From assembly GCF_030316135.1 (NCBI RefSeq), contig NZ_CP128185.1, forward strand, positions 3,596,001 to 3,660,000: a stretch of DNA of 64,000 bases, written 5' to 3'. Within the stretch, counting starts at the first letter, position 1, and every line of letters begins with the position of its first letter. The notes beneath the pieces are model-generated. The model searched no databases. It worked only from the letters and a program-made list of their open reading frames with translations, and was not told the DNA's origin. Shown here piece after piece: positions 46,941 through 56,733 of this stretch. The stretch is from Aliiglaciecola sp. LCG003 (GTDB taxonomy: Bacteria; Pseudomonadota; Gammaproteobacteria; Enterobacterales; Alteromonadaceae). Position numbers and translations under genes: made by a program.

Positions 46941-47920
46941 GTATCACTGACGACGCTAAATTTAATTTTGAACAGTTGGGCCCTGACCTGATCCTTGATG
47001 CCATTGAATCAAAGGGAATTTTGGTTGAATCCGGTCTTCTAGCCCTCAACAGCTATGAAAATAGGGTTTACCAATTTATTGCACAGGACAATAAGCGCTA
47101 TGTGACCAAGTTCTATCGGCCACAGCGCTGGTCCACAGAGCAGATTCAAGAAGAGCATGATTTCTCCCAAGAGCTACATGACCACGAAATTCCAGTCGTC
47201 GCGCCTATACGAATTGAGCAACAATCCCTTCATCAGTATCAAGGTTACCAGTTTGCGATATTTCCTTCTGTGGGTGGGCGTCAATTCGAAGTCGACAACC
47301 TAGACCAAGTAGAATGGATGGGGCGCTTCATTGGCCGTATTCACCAGGTTGGTCAAGGTAAGCCTTTTACTTATCGCCCTTCATTTTCAATCCAAGAGCA
47401 TTTAATTGATGCCACAGAGACGTTGCACAACACCCAATTGATACCACAGAGTTTGCACACTGCTTTCTTCACAATATTGGAACAAGTGGTAAGTTTGACT
47501 AGCCAACTCTATAAGCCAGAGAAAATGATTCGCTTGCATGGAGATTGCCACCCCGGCAACATTTTATGGCGTGATGGCCCGACCTTTGTCGACTTAGACG
47601 ATTGTAGAATGGGACCTGCCATTCAAGATCTGTGGATGATGTTATCTGGTGACCAAAACCAACAGCGCATTCAACTCGATACATTAATTGAAGCCTATGA
47701 CGAATTCTATCACTTCGACACCCGTCAACTTGGCCAAATAGAACCTCTGCGTGCGATGCGGATGGTCCACTATATGGCTTGGCTGTCCCGCAGATGGCAA
47801 GATCCTGCATTCCCTCAAGCATTCCCTTGGTTTGCGGAAGCTAAATATTGGGAACAACAAATCCTTGCTCTCAAAGAGCAGTATTCCGCTTTGCAGGAGC
47901 CGAGTATTACGCTTTTTTAA
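46937..47920 (+). CDS. srkA: Stress response kinase SrkA (YihE/RdoA)
   Basis: This 327-residue protein kinase of the aminoglycoside-phosphotransferase fold has a catalytic loop HGDCHPGNILW and a metal motif FVDLDDCRMGP. In E. coli SrkA (YihE) phosphorylates proteins and protects against stress-induced death, and its gene lies just before dsbA. Here the ATG overlaps the ccoG stop and the dsbA-like genes are 5 kb away, after a block of btuB, small phosphate-binding-like and porin genes. Confidence 0.9.
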   Translation: MSITDDAKFNFEQLGPDLILDAIESKGILVESGLLALNSYENRVYQFIAQDNKRYVTKFYRPQRWSTEQIQEEHDFSQELHDHEIPVVAPIRIEQQSLHQYQGYQFAIFPSVGGRQFEVDNLDQVEWMGRFIGRIHQVGQGKPFTYRPSFSIQEHLIDATETLHNTQLIPQSLHTAFFTILEQVVSLTSQLYKPEKMIRLHGDCHPGNILWRDGPTFVDLDDCRMGPAIQDLWMMLSGDQNQQRIQLDTLIEAYDEFYHFDTRQLGQIEPLRAMRMVHYMAWLSRRWQDPAFPQAFPWFAEAKYWEQQILALKEQYSALQEPSITLF

Positions 47921-47980
47921 TTCCATTAAACATAGTTCTTTATTCTTTTTATATCATCAAGCTATAATAAAACGAGACCA

Positions 47981-48172
47981 AGGTGCTGCCTCCTTTTATA
48001 GGGGCAGTTAAACGGGAAGACAGTGAGATGAAAATTAATTTACATCAAAGCTGACGCTGCCCCCGCAACGGTAAACAAGTCAAACATTAACCATATACCA
48101 CTGTTTTTTTTTAACGGGAAGGTGTTAATGCCGTCATATTACTATGACACTTGTGAGCCCGGATACCGGCCT
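47981..48172 (+). promoter_or_regulatory. Cobalamin (adenosylcobalamin-class) riboswitch
   Basis: The B12-box core GCTGCCCCCGCAACGGT is at 48056-48072. Other conserved elements are TTAAACGGGAA near the start, GGGAAGGTG at about 48116 and GAGCCCGGATACCGGCC at about 48155-48171, in the usual order and spacing. It lies directly before btuB. A further hairpin (TGTACTC / GAGTACA, 48215-48233) just before the ribosome-binding site may belong to the expression platform, suggesting translational control. Confidence 0.93.
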
Positions 48173-48249
48173 TGGACGTCGAATGATCCCTACAGCAGTG
48201 GATCCCCATTTACCTGTACTCGGGCGGAGTACAAACCAAGGTTAACAAT

Positions 48250-50115
48250 ATGCAAAAAACTCCTATAGCTATAGCACTAAGTACATTATCGATTCTTGTT
48301 TCTAGCAACGCACTATCTCGTGATTTAAGTTCTGCACCGGATGAAAGCATTGAAAAGATGTCAGTGGTATCTAGTCGTTTCGCACAACCTGAATATCGCC
48401 TTGCCACCAGCATAACAGTGTTGGATGAAATCGATTTACGCAGTCAAAGTACCCTCAGCGTCGCAGACATTTTACGCAACACCCCCAGTATTAATGTTTC
48501 TAACGCTGGCGGGCTAGGTAAAACAACCACTTTGAGGATCCGTGGCGAAGAAAGTTTTAGAACCAAATTGTATATCGATGGTGTGGAGCTAACGGACCCT
48601 TCAGCACCGCAGGTTTCGCCAATTTTCGATGATGTATTGGCACAACAACTGTCTCGGATCGAAATATTGCGCGGGGCGCAAGGTTTAGCTTATGGCGCCG
48701 ATGCTGGCGGAATTGTTACCATGTATACCAAAGAGCCTGCGAATGGTCTTTCAGCCAACGCGACGTTTAGCGGGTCTCGTTACAATACCAAAGGACTTTC
48801 TGCAAACCTCTCCCTTGGTAATGAGCAAGGCGGTGTATTGCTAGCGGTATCGAATTTATCCAGTTCAGGCTTCAACGCTCAAACCACAGATCTATCCGGC
48901 GAGAAAGATAGCTACGACAACGATACAACTTATATCAAGGGCCACTATAACATTGCTGAAAACTGGCAGGCTAAAATGGTTATCCGCCAAGTCGATGCAA
49001 AAAATGAATATGATGGATGTTTTGACAACACCACCTTTGCAGCGAGTAACGACTGCCTGACAGACTCAGAACAAACCACTATGCGGGGCTCGTTGGCGTA
49101 CAAAGATGAAAAGAGTAGTCATGAAGTCGCTTTTAACACCACTGATATTGAAAGACGCTTCATCAACAATGGCGAATTTGGTTTTATCAATAGCGGTTCA
49201 GTTAATAAATTCGAGTATATTGGAAGTTACGCTTGGCAAAGCCAGCGCTTTGTATTTGGCGCAGAAAATAAACAAGAAAACTTAGACGGTGAAAACTTAT
49301 CCCGTCATCAAAAGAGTATTTTTGCCGAATGGCTAGGTGAGTTTGACCAAAGTACTTTTTTCAATCTTGGCATTCGCCACGACGACAATGACACCTTTGG
49401 CGGTTTTGATAGTGTACGAATTGGCGCTGTTAAACATGTTGAATTGGGTAGTTTAGATTTAAAATTAAAGACCAGCTATGGTGCAGGCTTTAGAGCACCG
49501 AGTCTGTATGAGCAAAATTACAATGATGGCCCTTTCGCTTATGGGGATGCTGCAGGCTTGCAACTCGAAGAAGAGAATAGCAAAGGTTTAGACGTGGGTT
49601 TTGAACTAACCACTCCCCAAGGCAATATGATAGAAGTTGTTTACTTTGACCAACAGGTTGAGAATGAAATAATTTTTGATTCAATTGGCTTCCAAGGCTA
49701 TTTACAAGTTGCAGGCCAAAGCAAATCCCGCGGTGTTGAAGCCAACTTTGAATATAATTTCCACAACGGTCTGACGTTTTCAAGTAACTATACCCACAAT
49801 AATGCAACCGATAGTAGGGGCGAATTACGCCTAAGACGTCCTCGCAATAAAGTTAATCTGGGGCTCAAAAAAGCTTTGCTTAACGATACGCTATTTGTTG
49901 AGCTAACTCATCGAAGCGTCAGCGGTGCTGAAGATATAGGTGGACAGGCGTTGGAAAGTTATAGTGTGACTAACCTGTCGGCATATTGGCATTTATCAGA
50001 AAACGTTTCATTTAAAGCAAGTCTAACGAATCTGCTCGATAATGAGTATCAAGAGGTGCTCAATTACAACTCCGCTGGTAGAGCATTATCTGTTTCCACC
50101 ACGATCAGCCTTTAA
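48250..50115 (+). CDS. btuB: BtuB-type TonB-dependent vitamin B12 receptor
   Basis: The 621-residue outer-membrane receptor has a signal peptide (cleavage near residue 23), a TonB-box-like MSVVSSRF, a plug with LRIRGEESFRTKLYIDGVEL and IEILRGAQGLAYGADAGG, and a beta-barrel ending in a strand with C-terminal SVSTTISL. BtuB identity rests on the length (~600), the plug sequence and the cobalamin riboswitch upstream. It imports corrinoids. btuCDF are not nearby. Confidence 0.88.
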   Translation: MQKTPIAIALSTLSILVSSNALSRDLSSAPDESIEKMSVVSSRFAQPEYRLATSITVLDEIDLRSQSTLSVADILRNTPSINVSNAGGLGKTTTLRIRGEESFRTKLYIDGVELTDPSAPQVSPIFDDVLAQQLSRIEILRGAQGLAYGADAGGIVTMYTKEPANGLSANATFSGSRYNTKGLSANLSLGNEQGGVLLAVSNLSSSGFNAQTTDLSGEKDSYDNDTTYIKGHYNIAENWQAKMVIRQVDAKNEYDGCFDNTTFAASNDCLTDSEQTTMRGSLAYKDEKSSHEVAFNTTDIERRFINNGEFGFINSGSVNKFEYIGSYAWQSQRFVFGAENKQENLDGENLSRHQKSIFAEWLGEFDQSTFFNLGIRHDDNDTFGGFDSVRIGAVKHVELGSLDLKLKTSYGAGFRAPSLYEQNYNDGPFAYGDAAGLQLEEENSKGLDVGFELTTPQGNMIEVVYFDQQVENEIIFDSIGFQGYLQVAGQSKSRGVEANFEYNFHNGLTFSSNYTHNNATDSRGELRLRRPRNKVNLGLKKALLNDTLFVELTHRSVSGAEDIGGQALESYSVTNLSAYWHLSENVSFKASLTNLLDNEYQEVLNYNSAGRALSVSTTISL

Positions 50116-50522
50116 AGCCTGCAAAGTACCTATGTGCACAGTGCTCATGGGTGCTACTTGATATATATATATTTACATGCCTTTCAGGACAAAATAAAAA
50201 CTAGAATATTTTTTATATTCGGCTAGATTTGTTTTTGTGGGCATTTTTAAAACCTTGTATTGATGGATTGGACCGCAGTACTAGAGGAAATGCCTAGTTA
50301 TATTGAGATTTAAAGCTTAAAATAGGTTTGCCAATCTGTAGTCCAACATCAATCTACTAATTTATTCAATGGTTCGGTTGCATACGGGAAGTATGGTATG
50401 AAATTTAATACTATTATCGAAATACTCATACCTCGACTAGCTTGGAAATAAGCAAGGGAATCTGTATGGTTCGTCCCGCTTCCAACCTGATTTGCTTTTT
50501 ACACTAGTTTTATGAGGGACTT
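50116..50522. other. Intergenic region without a gene
   Basis: This 407-base A+T-rich stretch includes an AT-dinucleotide run at about 50161-50172. I see no coding frame and no clear btuB terminator. A PhoB box was sought before the small phosphate-binding-like gene and not found. A possible imperfect repeat (GGAAGTATGGTATGA and later ATACTCATACC) is weak. Confidence 0.4.
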
Positions 50523-50945
50523 ATGATTCGCAATTGCTTTCTAAATATATCAACTGCAGTATTATTATTAACTGCCGCTGCTAGTGTTTGTGCAGAAGTG
50601 GTTGTCATAGTTCATCCAAGTAATGAAAACGCGTTAGACACTAAAGCAGTACAAAGAATATTCTTGGGCAAAGAAAAGAAATTTAGTAACGGAACTGCTG
50701 TCTATCCAATCAACCAAACAGAAGGCGCCATTCGCAGTGATTTTGACTCAAGTGTCCTCGGCCGCAGTTCGACTCAGGTTGCCGCTTACTGGTCAAAATT
50801 AGTTTTTACCGGTAAAGGGATCCCACCTAAAGAAGTATCAAGCGATGCTGATGTGGTGGCTGCCGTATCAGCCGACCCAGCATCTATCGGCTACGTCGAC
50901 AGCGCAGCTGTTACTGGCGACGTGAAATCAGTATCTTTCAATTAA
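50523..50945 (+). CDS. Short phosphate-binding-like (PBP-like) periplasmic protein, copy 1
   Basis: The 140-residue product has a signal peptide (cleavage near residue 24, CAEV) and about half the length of a normal PstS, so it resembles one lobe of the fold (VIVHPSN; VQRIFLGKEKKFSNG; FDSSVLGRSSTQVAAYWSKL; IGYVDSAAV). Such short proteins are often annotated as phosphate ABC transporter substrate-binding proteins but have no transporter next to them. A close paralogue follows after 0.2 kb and then a porin gene. Ligand and role are unknown. Confidence 0.8.
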   Translation: MIRNCFLNISTAVLLLTAAASVCAEVVVIVHPSNENALDTKAVQRIFLGKEKKFSNGTAVYPINQTEGAIRSDFDSSVLGRSSTQVAAYWSKLVFTGKGIPPKEVSSDADVVAAVSADPASIGYVDSAAVTGDVKSVSFN

Positions 50946-51156
50946 ATTGCGCAAATACTTCTGGCATTCAGATCGTTTTTAGGCATGTAAAGCGACAGAG
51001 GTATTCAAACAATATAATCAATAAGAACAACATGAGAGGGTCAATTGACCTAGCTAAGTTGTCCTTTGAAAACACTATTTACTGCATAGGTGTCACTAAT
51101 AACGCAATAACCAACCCGTAAATTACGCACTATCTATTTATTTGAGGAAATACCAT

Positions 51157-51585
51157 ATGTTGAAATCTTCTATCAAACGAACCGCTCTGGCGGGGGTGCT
51201 CACCACCCTATTCTCCAGCTTGTCTTTTGCTGCCGCTGTGGTAGTTGTGCATCCAGATAATAATGCCGCATTAAGCGTCAAAGATGTGCAACGAATTTTT
51301 TTAGGCAAAGAAAAGAAGTTTTCTGATGGCAAAGAAACCTTACCCATTAATCAGGCCGAAAGCTCAGCCATTCGCGCTGAATTTGATTCTGAATTATTGG
51401 GCAGAAGCTCTACTCAGGTAGCTGCGTATTGGTCAAAGTTAGTATTTACCGGTAAAGGTATTCCGCCGAAAGAAGTTAATGACGATGCCGCCGTTTTGGA
51501 CATTATAATGAACAACAAAAATGCTATTGGATATATCGATGAAAGCGCTGTAACAAACGGTGTCAAAGTCGTTCCGTTGAACTAA
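51157..51585 (+). CDS. Short phosphate-binding-like (PBP-like) periplasmic protein, copy 2
   Basis: The 142-residue product has a signal peptide (SLSFAAAVV) and the same blocks as copy 1: VQRIFLGKEKKFSDG, LGRSSTQVAAYWSKLVFTGK and IGYIDESAV. I used the ATG at 51157, preceded by GAGGAAA, instead of a TTG 5 codons upstream. It is close to copy 1 and is followed after 15 bases by a porin gene, probably in one transcript. Confidence 0.83.
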   Translation: MLKSSIKRTALAGVLTTLFSSLSFAAAVVVVHPDNNAALSVKDVQRIFLGKEKKFSDGKETLPINQAESSAIRAEFDSELLGRSSTQVAAYWSKLVFTGKGIPPKEVNDDAAVLDIIMNNKNAIGYIDESAVTNGVKVVPLN

Positions 51586-51600
51586 TTCTGGAGAATTATT

Positions 51601-52749
51601 GTGAAAAGAATTTTAACACTTACGACACTAGCCTGCGCCTTAACATTTTCAGCCAGTGCTGAAGTTCGCATCAATGGTTTTGCTAACATGGTTGGCGGTA
51701 TAACGAGCAGTGAAGATAGCTTATATGGTTATGATGACAGCTTTTCCTTCAGTGAAGAAAGCTTATTTGCTATTCAAGTTAGCGGAGACATCAATGACAA
51801 AATGACCGCTACCGGTCAGCTTGTAGCTAAAGGCGTTAATAATTACAAAGCAGAATTCGAATGGGCCTACATCAGCTATCAAGCTACTGAGAATTTAAGT
51901 ATCTCTGCGGGCCGCTTGAGATTACCTTTATTTAGATATTCAGCCTCTAAAGATGTGGGTTACTCCTATCATTGGGTTACCGCACCACGCGCAGTCTATG
52001 ATGTATCCTTCAACAATATTGAAGGTCTACGTTTTGACTACAGTACCTACTCGGGTGACTGGGAATACAATTTTCAGCTATCCACTGGCACGATTAACAG
52101 CGACATTACTGTACCCGATGGCACTGGTGGGGAGGAAGATGAAAAACTTGAAGCCAAAAACATCGTAGTGGTTACTGCTGAAGCGGGCTATGAGTGGTTT
52201 AAAATCCGCGCAGTAGCCGGGCGCGGTAGTACAACCTTTAATCTTAGTGTTCTTGAACCAACCTTTACTCAATTGGCCGCATTTTCGCCTTCAATTGTAG
52301 ATTCATTACGTTTACAAGACGATACCGCTCAATTTTTGGGGCTGGGTGTGGAAATTGACCAATTTGATTGGTTTATCAGTGCTGAAATCACCGAAGTGAA
52401 TATCAAAGATTCATTCTTACCAAAAGATACTGCATACTACGTAACTGCTGGGATCCGCACCGGAAAATTTACCCCTTCAATCACTTACGAAAGCTTAGAT
52501 GGCCGTGGTGAAATACGTTTCCTTGACCAAGTAGCGGCTTTACCTGCTGAATTGCAACCAACCTTTACTGCAGCGGTTACCGGTGTTCAGCAAAACTTTT
52601 TTGATGAATACAGTGTTATTACCCTAGGCCTTAGATATGACATGGACACTAACGTGGCCTTAAAAGCTGACATCAGCAAATATAGTGATGATGTCGATGA
52701 TACAGCCGATGCCACATTAATGCGTGTTGCGGTTAACTACGTCTTCTAG
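51601..52749 (+). CDS. Outer-membrane porin
   Basis: The 382-residue product has a signal peptide (residues 1-20, FSASAEV) and a beta-barrel pattern. It starts with VRINGFANMVGG and ends in a strand with a C-terminal Phe (MRVAVNYVF), like other gammaproteobacterial porins. The start is a GTG at 51601 with TGGAG upstream. The gene is probably cotranscribed with the short PBP-like gene before it, which may hint at a shared anionic ligand. Specificity is not known. A strong terminator follows. Confidence 0.88.
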   Translation: MKRILTLTTLACALTFSASAEVRINGFANMVGGITSSEDSLYGYDDSFSFSEESLFAIQVSGDINDKMTATGQLVAKGVNNYKAEFEWAYISYQATENLSISAGRLRLPLFRYSASKDVGYSYHWVTAPRAVYDVSFNNIEGLRFDYSTYSGDWEYNFQLSTGTINSDITVPDGTGGEEDEKLEAKNIVVVTAEAGYEWFKIRAVAGRGSTTFNLSVLEPTFTQLAAFSPSIVDSLRLQDDTAQFLGLGVEIDQFDWFISAEITEVNIKDSFLPKDTAYYVTAGIRTGKFTPSITYESLDGRGEIRFLDQVAALPAELQPTFTAAVTGVQQNFFDEYSVITLGLRYDMDTNVALKADISKYSDDVDDTADATLMRVAVNYVF

Positions 52750-52789
52750 TAATAAACAATTTGCTTTAAGCACAAGCTATTGGCTCTTT

Positions 52790-52825
52790 AGCCCACAAAG
52801 ATGCATAAACTTTGTGGGCTTTTTT
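52790..52825 (+). terminator. Terminator after the porin gene
   Basis: AGCCCACAAAG pairs perfectly with CTTTGTGGGCT around a 9-base loop, followed by T6. Confidence 0.92.
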
Positions 52826-52944
52826 ATTGATGCTCATTTTATACCGTCATTTATCTTCAATTTAGATTCATCTAGCAGATTTACTATACCTATTCGATTA
52901 ATAGCTATGTTAACCTTTGAAAAATTTTTTGGGGATTATCCAGT

Positions 52945-53628
52945 ATGAAAAAACGTTATGCATTTTTATCACTATTTCTGATCATGACTTTACAAGCGTG
53001 CGCCGAAGAGAAACCAGTAGAAGCAGAAACCGCTAAAGTCGAGAACGCTGTAGTAGTTAGCGATGCAAATCAATGGGTTGAAGGAGAGCACTACAAGGTG
53101 CTTAATGAAGAAGTAGCTGAGACTTCTGATGTTACTGAGTTCTTCTCTTTTTGGTGCCCGCATTGCTTTAATTTCGAACCTATAGCTGAAAAAATTAAAC
53201 AGCAACTCGAATCAACCGTCAGATTTAACAAAGTTCATGTCAATTTTATGCGTTTTACTGGTCCTGAGACACAAAATGCAGCAACCCAAGCGATGCTAGT
53301 GGGCCGCTTACTCAATAAAGAAGATGAGTTAAACCAAGCAATCTTTAGTTACATCCATTTACAACAACAACCCATAAATGGCTTAGCGGAACTTAAAACT
53401 ATTTTCCAAGCCAAAGGTGTAGAGCCAGCAGAATTTGATAAACTGATCGCCAGTGACGAATTGGCTAGCTTATTTGAGCAAAATTCACAAACCATCACCA
53501 CCTTTGGTCAGCATATTAGCGGTGTGCCAAACATTATTGTAAATGGCAAATATCAGGCTACTTTTACTAGCGATATGAATCGCGATGACATGGTTGAATT
53601 GGTGGTTTGGCTGTCCAAACAATCTTAA
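52945..53628 (+). CDS. DsbA-like thiol:disulfide oxidoreductase, lipoprotein
   Basis: The 227-residue product has a lipoprotein signal (LQAC, Cys19) and a thioredoxin-fold DsbA domain with the active site C71-P-H-C74 and cis-Pro loop SGVPNIIVNG. CPHC is the DsbA dipeptide. Lipidation would tether it to a membrane, unlike soluble DsbA. A second dsbA-type gene follows after 28 bases. A role beside the classical enzyme, or with a specific partner, is likely. Confidence 0.88.
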   Translation: MKKRYAFLSLFLIMTLQACAEEKPVEAETAKVENAVVVSDANQWVEGEHYKVLNEEVAETSDVTEFFSFWCPHCFNFEPIAEKIKQQLESTVRFNKVHVNFMRFTGPETQNAATQAMLVGRLLNKEDELNQAIFSYIHLQQQPINGLAELKTIFQAKGVEPAEFDKLIASDELASLFEQNSQTITTFGQHISGVPNIIVNGKYQATFTSDMNRDDMVELVVWLSKQS

Positions 53629-53656
53629 TAATACATATATAAGGAATTTGAAATCT

Positions 53657-54262
53657 ATGACTTTTAAAGCTTTGATCAAATGCACCGCAGCGCTGCTATG
53701 CCTCATCCCAGCACTGTCTTTTGCTCAATCGAACTGGGAAGAAGGTGAACATTACGAAATCATTAGCGATACCGCTAGCGAGACAAAAAACATCCGCGAA
53801 GTATTTTCGTTTTGGTGTCCTCACTGTTTCACCTTTGAAACTATCGTCACCGAATTAAAGAGCAAACTGCCCGATGATGTCACCTTTATAAAGGCGCATG
53901 CCAACATGGCCCCTGCTGCAAGTGATGCCACCCGAGCGATGTTATCTGCCAAGGCTATGGGTCAGGCGGATGTATTCAACGCCGCTTTGTTCAATGCTAT
54001 TCATAAACAACGTCGAAATGTGGCTGGAATGCAGGATATAAAAGATATATTCAGTCAAGCCGGTGGTGATGGCGAGAAATTAGAGAAGATGGCAACCAGC
54101 TTTGGTATCCGTAGCCAAGAGCGCAAGAATGACCAGCTCACAAAGGGTGTATCTAGTGTTCCTACTTTTATTGTGAATGATAAATATCAAGCTATTTTTG
54201 GCCGCGATATGACGCCAGATCAGTTTGTACAATTAGTATTGTGGCTAACCAAGCAAAAATAA
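53657..54262 (+). CDS. dsbA: Periplasmic thiol:disulfide interchange protein DsbA
   Basis: The 201-residue product has a cleaved signal peptide (ALSFAQS, about residue 23), active site C54-P-H-C57 and cis-Pro loop SSVPTFIVND. Its size and soluble form fit classical DsbA. I chose the ATG at 53657, preceded by AAGGAA; an earlier start at 53585 lies within the preceding gene. It is in tandem with the lipoprotein paralogue and ends in a strong terminator. Confidence 0.9.
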   Translation: MTFKALIKCTAALLCLIPALSFAQSNWEEGEHYEIISDTASETKNIREVFSFWCPHCFTFETIVTELKSKLPDDVTFIKAHANMAPAASDATRAMLSAKAMGQADVFNAALFNAIHKQRRNVAGMQDIKDIFSQAGGDGEKLEKMATSFGIRSQERKNDQLTKGVSSVPTFIVNDKYQAIFGRDMTPDQFVQLVLWLTKQK

Positions 54263-54289
54263 TCGTTTATTTTTGCCCAATTCATAAAC

Positions 54290-54318
54290 AAAAAGACGTC
54301 CTAAATGGACGTCTTTTT
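54290..54318. terminator. Bidirectional terminator between dsbA and SulP genes
   Basis: AAAAAGACGTCC and GGACGTCTTTTT form a perfect stem around TAAAT, between convergent genes. Confidence 0.92.
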
Positions 54319-54359
54319 TTATGCTAATAATATAGTTAGCGTAAGCTAAGTTAGAACCC

Positions 54360-55925
54360 TTAACCGAGCTTGTCTGAAGCAATGCGGTAGCGGGGATCTT
54401 CATTTACATTCATTTCAACATAGCCTTGAGCTTTAGTTAATAACTCACTGCATTCGGGACTAATATGTCTAATGTGCAAGGTTTTGCCCTGCTCTTTGTA
54501 TTTATCCGCTAAGCCGTCTATTGCATCTAGACCCGATGAATCCCAAATGCGCGACTCTTTAAAATCGATAACGACATCTTTTGGATCGTTCTGCGGGCTA
54601 AACAAATCTCTGAAATGCAAAACTGAACCGAAGAATAGTGGCCCATCCAGCTCGTATACTTTCCAGCCATCTTCATCAGTATGGGTTTTTGCTGCAATGT
54701 GAGTAGCATGTTTCCATGCAAAAACTAAAGCAGACACAATCACACCCACAACTACCGCAATGGCCAAATCCGCTACCACGGTAATGCCTGTAACTAAGAA
54801 CAATACAAATGCATCTTCTTTATTAACACCACGTACAATACGAAAAGAAGCCCACTCAAATGTACCAATTACCACAATAAACATGACGCCAACCAGTGCA
54901 GCTAATGGGATCATTTCAATCAAGGGTGCAGCAAATAAAATAAAGCCAAGCAACACAAGCGCAGCTGTTATGCCGGATAAGCGACCGCGACCGCCAGAAT
55001 TGATGTTGATCATACTTTGACCGATCATCGCACAACCGCCCATTCCGCCAAAGAAACCATTCACGGTGTTTGCTACGCCTTGGCCAACGCACTCTTTATT
55101 GCCATTGCCGCGAGTATCCGTCATCTCATCGATCAATGACAAAGTTAGTAAGGATTCAATCAAGCCGACTAAACATAGAATAACCGACGTAGGTAACACT
55201 ATGTATAAGGTTTCTAGTGTGAATGGCACCAGTGGGATAGCAAAACTCGGCAGCTCACCAGCAAGGGTGGCGCTGGCTTTTTGCTCTTCAGGTAGCATGT
55301 CACGGACGAAATCGATAACAGTGCGAGCCTCCAGATCCAAACCATGTACTAACAATGTCACAGTTACGATAGCCACCAGAGATGCGGGAATAGCAGTGGT
55401 CAGTTTGGGCAAAAAATAGATGATAGCCATGGTTAAAGCAACCAGACCCAACATCCAATACAGCATACTGCCTTGCATCCAAACTTGTTCACCCAAGATA
55501 TTACTGACTTTGAACTGACCAAGTTGCGCTAGAAAAATAACAATCGCCAGTCCATTTACAAACCCCAGCATCACTGGATAAGGCACTAAGCGGATAAACT
55601 TACCTAATTTAAATACCCCAGCGAGTATTTGCAGTATTCCCGCCACTATCACTGCCGCAAATAGGTACTGTACGCCACTGGTAGCAACCAGAGCGACCAT
55701 TACCACTGCCATGGCACCCGTGGCGCCGGAAATCATTCCAGGACGTCCACCTATAGCTGACGTAATCAGGCCCATCATAAATGCTGCGTAAAGACCCACC
55801 ATGGGTTCAACACCAGCCACAAATGCGAATGCGACCGCTTCGGGCACAAGTGCCAATGCTACGGTAATACCAGACAGCACATCATTTTTAACGTTACTGT
55901 CTCGCTTGGTGATCAGGTCAAACAT
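54360..55925 (-). CDS. SulP-family anion permease with STAS domain
   Basis: The 521-residue product has about 10-12 membrane segments and a C-terminal STAS domain (about residues 415-510; [20 protein letters not shown]). SLC26/SulP motifs include [18 protein letters not shown] near the start and the [20 protein letters not shown] region. It probably transports an inorganic anion such as sulfate or bicarbonate; the substrate cannot be determined. No carbonic anhydrase is fused or adjacent. Confidence 0.9.
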   Translation of the reverse strand: MFDLITKRDSNVKNDVLSGITVALALVPEAVAFAFVAGVEPMVGLYAAFMMGLITSAIGGRPGMISGATGAMAVVMVALVATSGVQYLFAAVIVAGILQILAGVFKLGKFIRLVPYPVMLGFVNGLAIVIFLAQLGQFKVSNILGEQVWMQGSMLYWMLGLVALTMAIIYFLPKLTTAIPASLVAIVTVTLLVHGLDLEARTVIDFVRDMLPEEQKASATLAGELPSFAIPLVPFTLETLYIVLPTSVILCLVGLIESLLTLSLIDEMTDTRGNGNKECVGQGVANTVNGFFGGMGGCAMIGQSMININSGGRGRLSGITAALVLLGFILFAAPLIEMIPLAALVGVMFIVVIGTFEWASFRIVRGVNKEDAFVLFLVTGITVVADLAIAVVVGVIVSALVFAWKHATHIAAKTHTDEDGWKVYELDGPLFFGSVLHFRDLFSPQNDPKDVVIDFKESRIWDSSGLDAIDGLADKYKEQGKTLHIRHISPECSELLTKAQGYVEMNVNEDPRYRIASDKLG

Positions 55926-56057
55926 TACTACCTCAAATTTGCAGGATTATGAATTTTTAAGGTCGCCAGTTTAGCAGCTTACGATATGAATATCTTTTAA
56001 TAGAATGTTAAATAAGCAGAACCGAAGGGGAAATATTAAGCCGTGGGCAGCACAAAT

Positions 56058-56086
56058 AATAAAGGCCGGAAATACCGGCCTTTATT
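56058..56086 (-). terminator. Terminator of fklB
   Basis: AATAAAGGCCGG and CCGGCCTTTATT form a perfect 12-base stem around AAATA. Confidence 0.88.
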
Positions 56087-56112
56087 CTACTAATTTAGAG
56101 TCTATCGCTTGA

Positions 56113-56733
56113 TTAAGCTACGATATCCAGTAACTCAACATCAAATACTAACGTGCTGTATGGCCCAATTGCACCACCCGCGCCCTGCTCACCATATGCC
56201 AAGTCATGAGGTACGTATAGACGCCATTTAGATCCCACAGGCATCATTTGTAATGCTTCTGTCCATCCTTTGATAACTCCATTGACTGGAAACTCTGCAG
56301 GCTCGCCACGATCGTAAGAGCTATCAAACACGCTGCCGTCAAGCAAAGTACCATGATAATGAGTACGAACAGTAGCAGCGGCACTAGGCTTATCGCCTTC
56401 ACCAGTCGCTAGCACTTCGTACTGCAACCCAGAAGGAGTCACAGTGATTTCAGCACGTTTAGCATTTTCACTCAAAAACGCCACGCCTTCATCGATAGCG
56501 CCTTTGTGCTGTTCTGCTTTAGCAGCTTGCATACGCTGATGAATTTCATTAAATGCAGCACCAAGGGCTTCATTGTCGACTTGTGGTGCTTGTTTCGCAA
56601 AAGCATCCGCCAAGCCTGTTTTAACCGCTTCGATATCTAATCCGTCAAAAGGGTTAGCGGCCAATTGCTCACCCATCTGGTAACCAATTCCGTAACTTGC
56701 TTGACGCTCAATACTGTTAAATTTATCTGTCAC
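56113..56733 (-). CDS. fklB: FKBP-type peptidyl-prolyl isomerase FklB
   Basis: The 206-residue protein has an N-terminal dimerisation helical region (YGIGYQMGEQLAANPFDGLD) and a C-terminal FKBP domain (TPSGLQYEVLATGEG; VRTHYHGTLLDGSVFDSSYDRG; LAYGEQGAGGAIGPYSTLVFDVELLDI). Its length equals that of E. coli FklB, and no signal peptide is present. It catalyses cis/trans isomerisation of X-Pro bonds. The gene is monocistronic. Confidence 0.92.
   Translation of the reverse strand: MTDKFNSIERQASYGIGYQMGEQLAANPFDGLDIEAVKTGLADAFAKQAPQVDNEALGAAFNEIHQRMQAAKAEQHKGAIDEGVAFLSENAKRAEITVTPSGLQYEVLATGEGDKPSAAATVRTHYHGTLLDGSVFDSSYDRGEPAEFPVNGVIKGWTEALQMMPVGSKWRLYVPHDLAYGEQGAGGAIGPYSTLVFDVELLDIVA

Noticed and set aside
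50161-50172. AT-dinucleotide run
   Set aside because: It is a short, simple repeat in an A+T-rich gap with no associated structure.
50116-50522. PhoB box before the short PstS-like gene
   Set aside because: No pair of CTGTCAT-like 7-mers at 11-base spacing was found; the best candidates match only a few positions.
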